Positions 13,042-22,816 of a DNA stretch of 38,201 nt are shown piece after piece; position 1 is the first letter of the stretch, and the number at the start of each line of letters is the position of its first letter. The notes beneath the pieces are model-generated. The model was not told the DNA's origin and ran no database searches. It was given only the letters and a program-made list of their open reading frames with translations. Origin of the DNA: Conidiobolus incongruus B7586 (lineage: Eukaryota; Entomophthoromycota; Entomophthoromycetes; Entomophthorales; Conidiobolaceae); contig JNEM01016733.1 of NCBI GenBank assembly GCA_000697335.1, positions 1 through 38,201 on the forward strand. The letters are read 5' to 3'. The position numbers were made by a program, and so were the translations under genes.

Positions 13042-13907
13042 ATTTTCATTTCACTCACCCCTTGACAACAAATAATTTAAATGAATCACATTGAGCGCAA
13101 ATTTTATCATTCCTTTTTCTACCTCGTCCCCTTTTTTAAAACCTAACTTTCATTATTTCAACGCTCTTGTAATATTAATCAATAAAATTTCATTTATTTT
13201 TTTTTCAAAAGGAAAACAATTTTTGTTTTTCTATATTTGAATACTATAATTTCTCTTTTCCCAATATTCTTAATTCTAAAATTATTAAATTCGAGCCGTA
13301 TTTACTTCATGTAAAATATTAACTATCCAATATACCACAAACTTGATCATTATAATTAATTTGACATCAAATATGCAATTTTTTGAAAGCAAACAAATAT
13401 AATCTGATATTACAACTTTTTCAAAAATATTTATAGTGTTACTAATATAATTAATTTGTTTAACCATACCATATCACATTGATAGCAAAATATCAACATT
13501 ACCACTCATTTATTACTATTATGGTTTTAATATCAAATTGTAATATTGGCTTAATCACTCAATAAATTTATAAAATATTGAACATATTATACTTAATTCT
13601 TAAACTATTAACTTATTGCTATTTGTAAAATAATTCAATACTATATATAACTACGAATTTTAGTTAAATATAAGAATATAATTATATTATATTATAAAAC
13701 TATCAAGTGATTTATCATAATAATTATTCGATTAAGACAACAATCAATATTAATAACTATCCAAAATGTATTGATGAATCACAAAATAAATTTATTTCAT
13801 TATTAATATATGAATCATTGTGAGTAAATATTTATTTGAACATGATAACTTGTATTAAATGAATAATAACTTGAAATAATGGAAATAAAGAAGTTTTATA
13901 GAGATGA
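13042..13907. other. Spacer between convergent genes
   Basis: Contains the 3' flank of the allantoicase-repeat gene, including a poly(A) signal at 13181, and the 3' flank of the MscL gene on the other strand. The short minus-strand frame at about 13285-13467 is AT-rich noise. No other feature is seen. Confidence 0.6.
13181..13186 (+). terminator. Poly(A) signal AATAAA
   Basis: A perfect AATAAA about 140 bases after the stop of the allantoicase-repeat gene, in a T-rich context. It is a plausible cleavage and polyadenylation signal; AATAAA words are common by chance in such AT-rich DNA. Confidence 0.4.
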
Positions 13908-14787
13908 CTAGCTAGATTCTGCCCTCAATTTCGCTACACTAGAGTGAGTGGGCTTGGTATCCAAGACAGAAGTACATCTGGGACAACGTGTAGCTTCTGA
14001 ATTAATGGATTCTTTACAATACATACACTTAGAAATATTCTGTTCAATAACTTTCTTCTTTCTTTTGAGTAACCTTCTAGATACTATAATAAATAATATT
14101 AGTTATAAAAACAAAATAGAATAATAAGAAATATATACATTTCATAAAGAGCATTAGAGTATATCCCAAAAATATAAATCGAATTAATTTCTGAAAAATA
14201 AAATTAAAAATTTTTAATATTGTTAATATAAGTTTTCAAATTACTTGAAAGAAATTTCCATATAAAATAACTTTTGCACCGTCTCTAATGGCTTCGTCAT
14301 AGGTTCTGTAATGTTTTCTGGGACGGTTGCCATAATGTAGTACATAAAACCAGCTTTTAAAATCGGGTTTACCTAAAAATCATAATTAAAAGAATCACAT
14401 TAATATTAAAATGTATTCAATCATACCCATAATATGTGACAGAAGGGGGAAAACAATATCGTTACTAAAAGCATTAAAGATATCGGTAAAAGCACCTCCT
14501 GCTACGATACCTAATTTTATAATTTAAAAATAATACAATAATGTTAGAAATAAATGCAATTTACCAAAGGTAGTATCCAATACATCTTCACGTTCCAAAT
14601 TAGCTTTAAACTCCTCCCAAACGAAGTTAGCTGAAGCAACTTTACTCTGGATTTCCTCTTTTAAATTTTGAACGTCACTCGTATTTCTGGGAATATGAGT
14701 ACTAAGTTTTGGTACTTTTAAAGAATCATTATCACTTAAACCTGATAAAGAATTACTTGAATTTTCTCTCGTTGGTAGTGTGGTCAT
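13908..14787 (-). CDS. MscL-type large-conductance mechanosensitive channel with C-terminal zinc ribbon
   Basis: Five exons on the minus strand: 14787-14565, 14510-14427, 14372-14245, 14190-14139 and 14083-13908. All introns are GT-AG and phases match, giving 220 residues. After a Ser-rich N-terminal region comes the MscL N-terminal segment (WEEFKANLEREDVLD, about 57-71), pore helix TM1 (GIVAGGAFTDIFNAFSNDIV, about 75-94), the loop ending YDEAIRDGA..YGNF, and TM2 (about 146-162). A basic stretch (LLKRKKK) follows, then a Cys4 ribbon with CxxC at 182/185 and 196/199. MscL opens under membrane tension and releases solutes in hypo-osmotic shock. It is mainly bacterial; fungal homologues are known. 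The five exons show that it is a eukaryotic gene and not contamination. The membrane in which it acts is unknown. It is divergent from tRNA-Tyr, with 189 bases between them. Confidence 0.88.
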
Positions 14788-14976
14788 AACTAATGATTGT
14801 AAAAGGTAATTATCTTATAAAATAAAAATGAAGTTTTTAAAATTGAATAGTCCCTGGTTAATAAATTGAATTGATGACATAATAGTGTAGAACTTGAGAA
14901 AATGAAACAAAATGCATAAAATCAATTTTCATTCAATCAATAATGAACTTTATTAATTATCATGTGAACCTTGTAA

Positions 14977-15060
14977 CCGACTATAGCTCAGTTGGTAGAG
15001 CGGGAGACTGTAGTATAAGCTGTAATCTCTAGGTCACTGGTTCAATTCCGGTTGGTCGGA
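14977..15060 (+). tRNA. tRNA-Tyr (GTA) with 11-nt intron
   Basis: A full cloverleaf can be folded by eye. The 7-bp acceptor stem pairs CCGACTA with TGGTCGG and is followed by discriminator A at 15060. The D arm is GCTC/GAGC. The anticodon stem GGAGA (15003-15007) pairs with TCTCT (15026-15030), and the T arm ACTGG-TTCAATT-CCGGT is canonical. The anticodon GTA is at 15010-15012. An 11-nt intron (15014-15024) sits one base 3' of the anticodon, the standard nuclear position, and nearly all eukaryotic tRNA-Tyr genes carry one. T runs at 15065-15069 and 15074-15079 are the Pol III terminator. Confidence 0.96.
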
Positions 15061-15064
15061 TGTA

Positions 15065-15079
15065 TTTTTATACTTTTTT
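15065..15079 (+). terminator. Pol III terminator of tRNA-Tyr
   Basis: Five T and then six T residues begin five bases after the tRNA 3' end, the normal stop signal for RNA polymerase III. Confidence 0.8.
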
Positions 15080-15297
15080 CTCACACTCAAATACAAATAG
15101 AAATCAAATATATACTCTTCTATTCATTGTCATAAAATTAATTTATCCATATTGTCATTTTATAAACTCATGAATCAACCTCTCAAAGTTCATCCCATAA
15201 ATATATTGTTCATGACTATAATTTAAATTTTATCCAATTTGATGTTAAATTAATATTGCCATTCATATTTCTCCTCTAATTAATTATATAAATTATA

Positions 15298-16090
15298 GTG
15301 GACCGTTTTATTAAACGAGATAAAAATGAATTATTTTTACATCTCGATAGCCCAGGAAATTAGTCATGGATTAATCTAAAAAAATTAGAACAAGTACTTC
15401 GATGTCCTATATACTCAGAGTTTTTAATAGGTCCAATGATATTAAACTACTCTCATTATTTTTGTTCTTTATGTATTAGAGAAAGATTATCAACCGTAAA
15501 AAGTTGTCCAAAGTGTTTCGTAAGTTATGATGATAATCATATACGCAAGCACTTTCAGTTGGAAATCATTGCTCAGTTATTTCAATCCAGTCGCGTTGAG
15601 CTATTAAGTATTACTAAAGCCGTGCCTGAAATTCAGCCTAGTAATACTTCGAATGAATCTCAAGACATTAGTTTGAACAGCGAAACAAATGATCTTACTT
15701 CGGAATTTGAAAAGCAAGAATGTCCACTCTGTCTAGAACAAATTCCTACTATTCACTTTAAAGTCCATAGTGCAGAATGCTACGAATGCTTTATAAAGGA
15801 AGACTCTAAGCCGCTCGAAAAGACTAAATATCTTCCAAAGATTGATTATCACACATTAAGCGAAAAGAAGTTGAAAGATGAATTAAGCAAATATAATATT
15901 CATACAAGTGGAGATAAAATACAGCTCACAAAAAGACATCAACGCTTTTCTATATAATTCTAACCAAGATAATATCAAGCCGCTGTCAACTAATGAAATC
16001 GCGAAACGATTAATGAAAGAAGATAAGAGAGCAAAACTTTCTAAAAGGACGAAACCCGTGTTTAAAAATGAGAAAGCAATTAATCTTTAA
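15298..16090 (+). pseudogene. Decayed RAD18-like E3 ubiquitin ligase
   Basis: RAD18 with RAD6 monoubiquitinates PCNA to start translesion synthesis. Its three domains are seen in order: a RING (about 15403-15513, LRCPI.. then FCSLCIRERL and CPKC), a UBZ4 zinc finger (CPLC at 15721 with the H-x3-C ending HSAEC at 15780) and a SAP domain (about 15847-16000, KLKDELSKYNI, KRHQRF, YNSNQD). The RING lacks two zinc ligands: the second and third cysteines are TAC (Tyr) at 15412 and 15448, so both zinc sites are damaged. An in-frame TAG sits upstream of the RING near 15361. A frameshift near 15945 separates KRHQRF from YNSNQD, and no ATG lies in a convincing position. The left edge is approximate. About 260 codons remain against 400-500 in family members. 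It could be a dead duplicate with a good copy elsewhere, or loss of the gene. Confidence 0.82.
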
Positions 16091-17734
16091 AGAATTATTC
16101 TCAAGATTTTTCAAACCTAATTACTCAATCTCAAAAGAAAAGAAATCAATACATTTGTATTAAGAAGTTAATTTTGATCAATTAAATTTAATTCTAATAA
16201 TAAACTTTAGTCAATATTGATTTTATTTTACAATCCTTATTATTCTCTTAACAATACTCATTTGTTTTACCATAATATTGATTTTTAAATTTAGAATTAT
16301 TAATGAATTCTTGATTATGGATTAATTGGAAAAAATTGAAATTTAGTCAATATTATCTGAAATAGCTTATTTTTAAACAACTCGCTGCAATCTCAATCTA
16401 TTAAAATACCATAGTGAAAATAAAACAACAGTATAATATTATTAATTTAATTATATATCAGCTATATTTTAAAATGTAATAAATTTATAGATATTTTTGA
16501 TTAATAAAATAATTATTTAACCTACCTAGATTATAATATTTTTTCAATTATTTAGTGAATTTCATTTCATACCTTTGTTTCAGCAAGCTTGCTAAATCAA
16601 TATCCAAAATTTTTAAATTTGATATAAACATGCAAATTTAATAATGTCGGTAATTTTAGTAATTGGAAAGTGCTATTTATTTGATAAGAGTAATAAAATT
16701 TAAATACTTCTCACAAAGTTTATAGTACATATTTAAAATTTAAATTTACAAACCTTTTCAAATATTTGAAAAATCTTGTATTAACAAAAATGATATTTCT
16801 AAATTTATTACTAGTGTTTTTCAAAAAAAAATATTTAAATATATAGCATATAACATATTACTATTATGAGTCTGATCACCTCCAGTTATTCAAACTTTCA
16901 AATTAGATTATATATAATTATGAAAATTCCTGATATAGAGTTATTATATATATAAACCAGCTTGAAGCTATGAATGATCAAAGTTTATTGATTATACCTC
17001 TGAAAGCAAAGCATTGGATATTTTATATTTTTAATTGTAACATATATATATTAATTCGAAAATCATATAAAATAAATATTTATAATGCATGTCTCAATAT
17101 TTCATTATTTGAATAAATAATATGTTAAACGATTATAATTGAAAAATTCTTCTAAGTATTTCTTCTATTCAAGTTTAAAATTGTGATTGAATTCTGGATA
17201 ATCATATTATGCAATTAATAAATTAGAATGATGGAATTTATTGACGATAAAAAACTTAAATATTTATTTGCTTTATTGTCACTTAAAATTAATTGTCATT
17301 AATAATATAATATCTTTATTAGGATCTCTTTCCTTAAATATTTCTTTTCATTTTGAAACTTTATATATGTGAAACATAATCAACATTATTATATACTACC
17401 TTAAGGTTTTGGCCCGTCATATTATAAATTTGGAAATAGTCATGTTTAGATAAGGTTGCAAATTCAACCAAAATTTTTCATGATTCATAGTTATTTAGTT
17501 AATAATACCAATATATTAGTACTATTTAAAATTTTAACGCTATGTAATCGGAATATACTTTACTGTTATGGATTTGATTATTATTTTGGAATATATACTG
17601 TTACCTTACAAGCTATCATTTAAATCTGAAATATTTCAATGAATCCAAAAACAACAGTAATATAAAAGCACTACCACGGATGCGATCAATCAACAATAAT
17701 TAAAAAATCGAGTAATCAAAACTAAGGAATTAAC
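16091..17734. other. AT-rich spacer
   Basis: No gene is supported on either strand. A TATAAAAG at 17661-17668, 70 bases before the degraded start of the Old Yellow Enzyme relic, may be its fossil TATA box. Otherwise only A/T-rich sequence is seen. Confidence 0.55.
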
Positions 17735-18887
17735 ATATCTCACTCTGCTAACTTACAATAACCTTTACAATTTAGTAATTTGTTGAAGAAGAGAGTTTTA
17801 ATGGTTTCACTTACCCGTAATGGTTGACTTGTCCTCAGTGAAATTAATATTGAGTATTATGTTCAAGGTGCTAGCTCTTTTTGGTTTTATCCGAAGGTGT
17901 TTTAATTGACCCTCAAAATATCAAATTACCATCTGCTCCTGATATCTAGAACAAGAAGCAGATTGAAGGCTGGAAAAAGGTAACCGATACCGTTCATTCT
18001 AAAAGTGGTTTGATCTTTGCTCAATTGTGGCATTTGGGAAGAGCTACCAATATACTCCACAATCAAATGTTCCTCCTCCGACTCCTCCCAATATTTCTGC
18101 TAAATATGGAGAATTATGTAGTTTAGTAGGCAAGCCTGATTACTCTGTCCCTGGATCTATTGAAGATCCAGAGGAGTATTTTCAGTTGTATAAGAAATAT
18201 GCTGAAAATGCAAAATTTGCTGAGTTCAATGGTATTGAACTTCATACGGCCAATAATTATTTTTCTCATCAGTTCTTAAAATCACACGCTAATCAACGAA
18301 ACGATTAGTATGGTGATAGTATTGAAAATCGCTCCAGATTTGTTCTGAAAGTCATCAATACTTTACAGTAAGCATTCCACAAGAAGCAAGTATGAGGCAA
18401 ATTGAATCCTGGATGGTGATGTAATGATATGGACGAAGGCAACAAAGATAAAATTATTGAGGTATGTCCTGATCATACCAAAGAGCTAGATTCCGGAAAG
18501 CTTGGTTGCATTCAATTGGCTCGCCACTCATCAGTATTTGATCCAGCTGGCTGTGGTACTAATGTAGATATACAAATATTCAATCAATTAATCAGAACCA
18601 TATTAGTTTGCTAATGGTGAGTTAGTGCTAAAGAAGGTAATCAATATGTATTTGAAGATAAAGCAGATGCTATTTTTTATGGTAAACCATTTATCACCAA
18701 TTCTGATCCACCACATAAATATTTTAATAATATTTCAATTAATCAAGGGTATGATTACACTACTTTTTATAACCATTCTGAAGTTCAGCCTCAAGTTGGA
18801 GGTATTGATTATCCCATCGTTCAAGTATAAAACACTAATCTCATCATTGAATCCAAGTTGAAACCTATTATATCTGATGAAGCATGA
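17735..18887 (+). pseudogene. Decayed Old Yellow Enzyme (FMN-dependent ene-reductase)
   Basis: Old Yellow Enzymes are FMN flavoproteins that reduce activated C=C bonds with NADPH. Family landmarks run in order through broken frames: PLQFSNL and LTRNG (family: MAPLTRNR), VLIDPQNIKLPSAP, QIEGWKKVTDTVHSK, FAQLWHLGRA, EEYFQLYKKYAENAKFAEF, the substrate-binding HTAN within IELHTANNYFSHQFL, YGDSIENRSRFVL, VFDPAGCGTNVD, and KADAIFYGKPFI near the end. The start appears to be ATA (from ATG). At least two frameshifts (about 17878 and 18045) and several stops interrupt it, including TAG where Trp is expected in SAPDIW and TAG after NQRND. The 384-codon span equals a whole family member, so the gene decayed in place without large deletions. 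It is followed 235 bases later by CSN1. Confidence 0.9.
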
Positions 18888-19121
18888 TTTTAATAATTTG
18901 TGTATTCTTAATAAACTATTAATTTAATTATGTATTTATATCAATATTTAATTGATAACATAAATATTACAATTTAAATCTGATCTTGAATTATTATCCC
19001 ATAAAGTAAATATATGGTGACAAATTATTTAGTCACTCAATCAAAGTCCTCATATCAAATATGAATTCACCTAATCCTTATTTTATAAATTTAAATAACA
19101 GCATTAATATTGAATTATAAG

Positions 19122-20414
19122 ATGATTAGTTCTGAATTAATTGGCTCAAAAAGACAAAAGAGAGAAAGGCTTGTGGATATTCCGCAGCATTTAGATTTGG
19201 AAAATTATATCAGTAACTATACTGGAAGAACTAAAATAGATCGCTTATTTTTTATTTTAAACCTCTGCCCTGGTTTAAAGCAGATTGGATATCCATTGTT
19301 AATTAGAGAACTTGTTGATAATTCCATTGACACTAATAAATACCAAGATGCCGTCAATGAATACAATGAATTTCTCAGTGAAAAGGGCTTACCTCAAATA
19401 CAACTCGACCAAGAACTTATCAATAACAAACGCCATAAAACTAGCACCACCCAGGACTCGCTTAACTTAAAGATTCAACAAGCTAAAGCTGATCTTGATA
19501 GAAATCAAATTCACGAATCTCGAATGGAATTAAGTGAAATTCTTTATCAATTAGGAAATTTTGAAATGGCCGCTAATCAGTTTATTTTAAGTCGCGACAC
19601 TGCTAGCTCTAGAGAAAATATTATTAAACTTTGGGAAAGATTGGTTTTAATGAATCTTCAGCTCAAAAACCCCAATTTGGCATATACTTACATTTCAAGA
19701 CTTTCGACTGACGTTCTTGAACTTGAACCTATCAACAGAGCTAAAGTTGCTGCCAGTACTGGAATTGCATTAATGTGTCAGCAAAAATTTGACGAAGCAG
19801 CACTTCATTTTACTTCTATTCCTTTCGAATTAGGCTCACAATACAACGAGATTATCTCTCCTAATGATATTGCGATTTATGGGGCACTTTGTTCACTTTG
19901 TTCTTTTTCCAGATCCGGCTTAAAAGATCTCTTGCTGAATAATCCCAGTTTCTATCAATTCTTGGAACTAGAACCACGTTTCCGAGATATAATCAGTCAC
20001 TTTTTGAATGCTAATTACACTGAGGTGTTTCAGATCCTTTCTAGCTATTACAATGATTTTAAACTCGACTATTTCTTATCCGATGTACTGGATGTACTTT
20101 ACAGTCAAATTAAACGACGTGCTCTTTTGCAATACTGTGCTCCATTTGCATCTTTGAAATTGTCCTCTATTTCTACTACCTTTGATCTTTCTCAAACTCA
20201 AGTTATTCAAGAACTCACTCTCCTAATCAAACAAGGGCAGTTACAAGCTAAATTAGATATTTATAATGATATTTTATGGGCAGAACAAGTCGATCCCCGA
20301 GTTGAATTGTATCATCAAGTATTGTCTATTGGTAAAGATTTCCAAATGGCTACTAAAACATCTTTAGCTCTTTACAAGCTCAATCAATTTGAACTTACAA
20401 CTGATGAAAAATAA
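19122..20414 (+). CDS. CSN1: COP9 signalosome subunit 1 (CSN1/GPS1)
   Basis: Single exon, 430 residues. CSN1 is a PCI-domain scaffold subunit of the COP9 signalosome, which removes NEDD8 from cullins and so resets cullin-RING ubiquitin ligases; it acts in nucleus and cytoplasm. N-terminal LDLENYISNYTGRTKIDRL and LCPGL match the CSN1 family opening, and a helical-repeat region (LYQLGNFEMAANQFILSRD) follows. The SPNDIAIYGALCSL and FLELEPRFRDII segments are diagnostic of CSN1 rather than its proteasome paralogue RPN7. The PCI/winged-helix region lies at about 280-385 (YSQIKRRALLQY, then FDLSQTQVIQELTLLIKQG). I chose the ATG at 19122; an in-frame TTG at 19110 is ignored. The protein is somewhat shorter than human GPS1, mainly at the C-terminus. 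It looks intact. Confidence 0.93.
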   Translation: MISSELIGSKRQKRERLVDIPQHLDLENYISNYTGRTKIDRLFFILNLCPGLKQIGYPLLIRELVDNSIDTNKYQDAVNEYNEFLSEKGLPQIQLDQELINNKRHKTSTTQDSLNLKIQQAKADLDRNQIHESRMELSEILYQLGNFEMAANQFILSRDTASSRENIIKLWERLVLMNLQLKNPNLAYTYISRLSTDVLELEPINRAKVAASTGIALMCQQKFDEAALHFTSIPFELGSQYNEIISPNDIAIYGALCSLCSFSRSGLKDLLLNNPSFYQFLELEPRFRDIISHFLNANYTEVFQILSSYYNDFKLDYFLSDVLDVLYSQIKRRALLQYCAPFASLKLSSISTTFDLSQTQVIQELTLLIKQGQLQAKLDIYNDILWAEQVDPRVELYHQVLSIGKDFQMATKTSLALYKLNQFELTTDEK

Positions 20415-21579
20415 TATTTTCAATTAATTTATATACAATCCCAAATAATTGCATTTAAACGGTATGATGATTTAAATAAAATTTATTTTGTTGAACATTT
20501 CTAACATTTAATTTTTTTAAATAACTATGATTAATTTTTTATTTATCAAAAATAAATTAATTATGTTTACAGCATTTTGTCATTATCTTATCAAATCTAT
20601 ATTCTGAAAAATTAGATAAATTTTAAAATAATAATATAATAATATTTAAAATTTAAAATTTTAATCAAGATGAATAATAAGCGATGTATAATATAGAAAT
20701 TAAGTTGTAATTAAAAATATTTGATATTACTTAGGTTTCTATTTACAAATATGATAAATCTTTGTAAATTGAATATAGTTCAAGTAAAAAAGAGTAATAA
20801 AAAAATTAAAATAAGTTTATTAAATTTGATAGAAAATGTATATTTTAATCAAGTTAATATGATGTATATTAACTAATTTTTAAAAATTAATAGTTTTGCA
20901 TTAATTAATTTGAGATAATTATGTATATTCAGTGTTAATGATTAGTGGTCATAATAAATCAAGCTACAGTGATATTTCGATATTAATGGAGATCACAAAA
21001 TAATATAAAACAGAATAATCAGGTGAAATACGTGAATGTTCATAAAGATTTAAATACAAGAATAGAACAATTTAATATTGATGGCGATAAATAGCTACTC
21101 AAAACCAAATATACAAAATGTAATTTACAAACTAAATGATTACAAGATCAAGAAAAATATTAATGATTCAATAGTGATCCAAATTTGATCTGACTCTAGT
21201 TGGTTTTGAAGATCATCGCGAAGATCAGCAAGTAATGAAGAAAAATTATATAGTATGACAAAAGTTAAGCATATGATAAAAGGAATTCTGAGGTCAACAC
21301 TTAGTTGGAAAAATAGGCTTAAACTAATTATCGTTACAAATTTTGATCTGGATCATAGACAGTTATAAAAATATAAATAAATACATAAACACAATTTTTA
21401 GTCCTAGGTTATGCGAAGTTTTAGTTAATAGGTAACAAAAGAAGGTGGTTTACCTAAAACTCAGAGTTTGATTTACAGAAGATGATCTCGGATGTATATT
21501 CTAATTGATACAAATTAATTTTTCATGAAGCTTTTCTTGTTGTTTAGGTTACCGAGAATTAGCCTATTTATTGCACAGC
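20415..21579. other. Spacer between convergent CSN1 and RPS19
   Basis: No gene is supported. The part at about 20940-21540 is less AT-rich than other spacers and lacks long open frames, so it may hold an old gene remnant or an unrecognised non-coding RNA; I could not find snoRNA boxes or a known protein match. The right end carries an AATAAA for RPS19 on the minus strand. Confidence 0.5.
21567..21572 (-). terminator. Poly(A) signal of RPS19
   Basis: AATAAA on the minus strand starts eight bases after the RPS19 stop codon. This is close, so either the 3' UTR is very short or another downstream signal is used. Confidence 0.4.
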
Positions 21580-22014
21580 TTATTGTTGCTTGGCCTTGGC
21601 AACTTGGACGGCAATTTGATCTAATTCACGTTGACCGGCACGAGTGATTCTACGACCACCGTTGGGATCTTGTTCTAAAATACCGATTTTTTCTAAAGCT
21701 TGTAAAACTTTACGAGGGATGGAACCAGTAGCATCAGCGTGGTGAGAGGGCATAGTACCACGGTTCTTGCTGGAACCAGCACGTCTGCGGAGGTGACCAA
21801 CACCAACACCAGGTCTCAAGTAGACATGACGGGCAACAGCGGCAGCGCGAACGTACCACCAGTTGGGGTCATAAGGAGCTAATTCTTTGTGGGTAGCAGT
21901 CTTAACAAGGTCAACCCAGGCGGGAACTTCGAGCTTGGCGGAGCGCTTTAAGTGAGCAGCGTAAGCGGCAATGAATTCTTGATGACCGACGTCTCTGACA
22001 GTAGTGGCAACCAT
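21580..22014 (-). CDS. RPS19: 40S ribosomal protein S19 (eS19)
   Basis: Single exon, 144 residues, the usual length of eS19. It is a structural protein of the 40S subunit head and is needed for 18S rRNA maturation. The sequence is strongly conserved: VRDVGHQEFIAAYAAHLKRS, VPAWVDLVKT, PNWWYVRAAAVARHVYLR, GVGHLRRRAG and GRRITRAGQRELDQIA. I start at the ATG of MVATTVRDV (22014). An upstream in-frame ATG at 22050 would add 12 residues absent from the family. The leader just upstream contains CTCTCTTC, resembling a pyrimidine-rich start. Base composition and codon use are far richer in G and C than the surroundings, as expected for a highly expressed gene. Confidence 0.97.
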   Translation of the reverse strand: MVATTVRDVGHQEFIAAYAAHLKRSAKLEVPAWVDLVKTATHKELAPYDPNWWYVRAAAVARHVYLRPGVGVGHLRRRAGSSKNRGTMPSHHADATGSIPRKVLQALEKIGILEQDPNGGRRITRAGQRELDQIAVQVAKAKQQ

Positions 22015-22816
22015 ATTGATTATTATACCCGTAATATTGAAGAGAGGCAAATTACCTTAAATTACAAAAAAATTTTATTATAAAATATTTTTTGTGTAAT
22101 TTTATGGGATTGTAATTCGAAAATATTCAATACCTTCAATTCCATAAATGTGTTTTAACAAATATATTATCTAAAATGATTTGTATTTGATAGATATCTA
22201 AGCTAGATTTTTATTTTAGAATAAATAATCAATTAAAAAATTAATACAATATAGAATTATTTCAAGGTTTTTTTTATATATCTCATTTGATCTGGAAATA
22301 GCTTCTCTCAATTGATTAATCATTTATTTGAGTACTTCAGATAATAGAAAAAAATTCAAATTAATAAAATCATAGTGTTGGAACTATGATTTGATATTAA
22401 CTAATATTATAATGTTAAAAGGATTAAATACAAATTTCTTTTAATAATTTATACATATTTATAATTAATTTTACATTCAATTTTAATAAAAATTTTATTT
22501 TTGAATATTATTTCTTGAACTGAAATGGATAAAATAACTAAATTATTTTATAAACAACCAAGTTAAACTTTATTTAAATCATTATTAAAAATTCCAAAAT
22601 TTGAATATTTTAGTAAAGTTGATATATATTAACCAATTAATATTTTGAATAGGGTATTTTACATTGTATATTAGATAGCCAAATATTTAAACTTAAAACG
22701 ACCTAATTTTTTTTGAATTCACAAAATAAATTAAAAAATCCCACAAATTCAAAATATCATGTAAAGCTATTTATTTTGATTGAGATTGACCTTACTCAAA
22801 ATAGGGATATTTACTA
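22015..22816. other. AT-rich spacer
   Basis: Upstream region of RPS19 (minus strand) and of the broken helical-repeat gene (plus strand). No frame, repeat or RNA is supported. Confidence 0.55.

Noticed and set aside
18027-18861. Three separate small genes in the OYE region
   Set aside because: They are successive pieces of one Old Yellow Enzyme sequence; two of them would need non-ATG starts.
19122-20414. Proteasome subunit RPN7 instead of CSN1
   Set aside because: RPN7 shares the PCI architecture, but SPNDIAIYGALCSL, FLELEPRFRDII and the NYTGRTKIDRL opening match CSN1 specifically.
22015-22050. Longer RPS19 start at ATG 22050
   Set aside because: The 12 extra residues are not part of the eS19 family, and the second ATG gives the canonical length and N-terminus.
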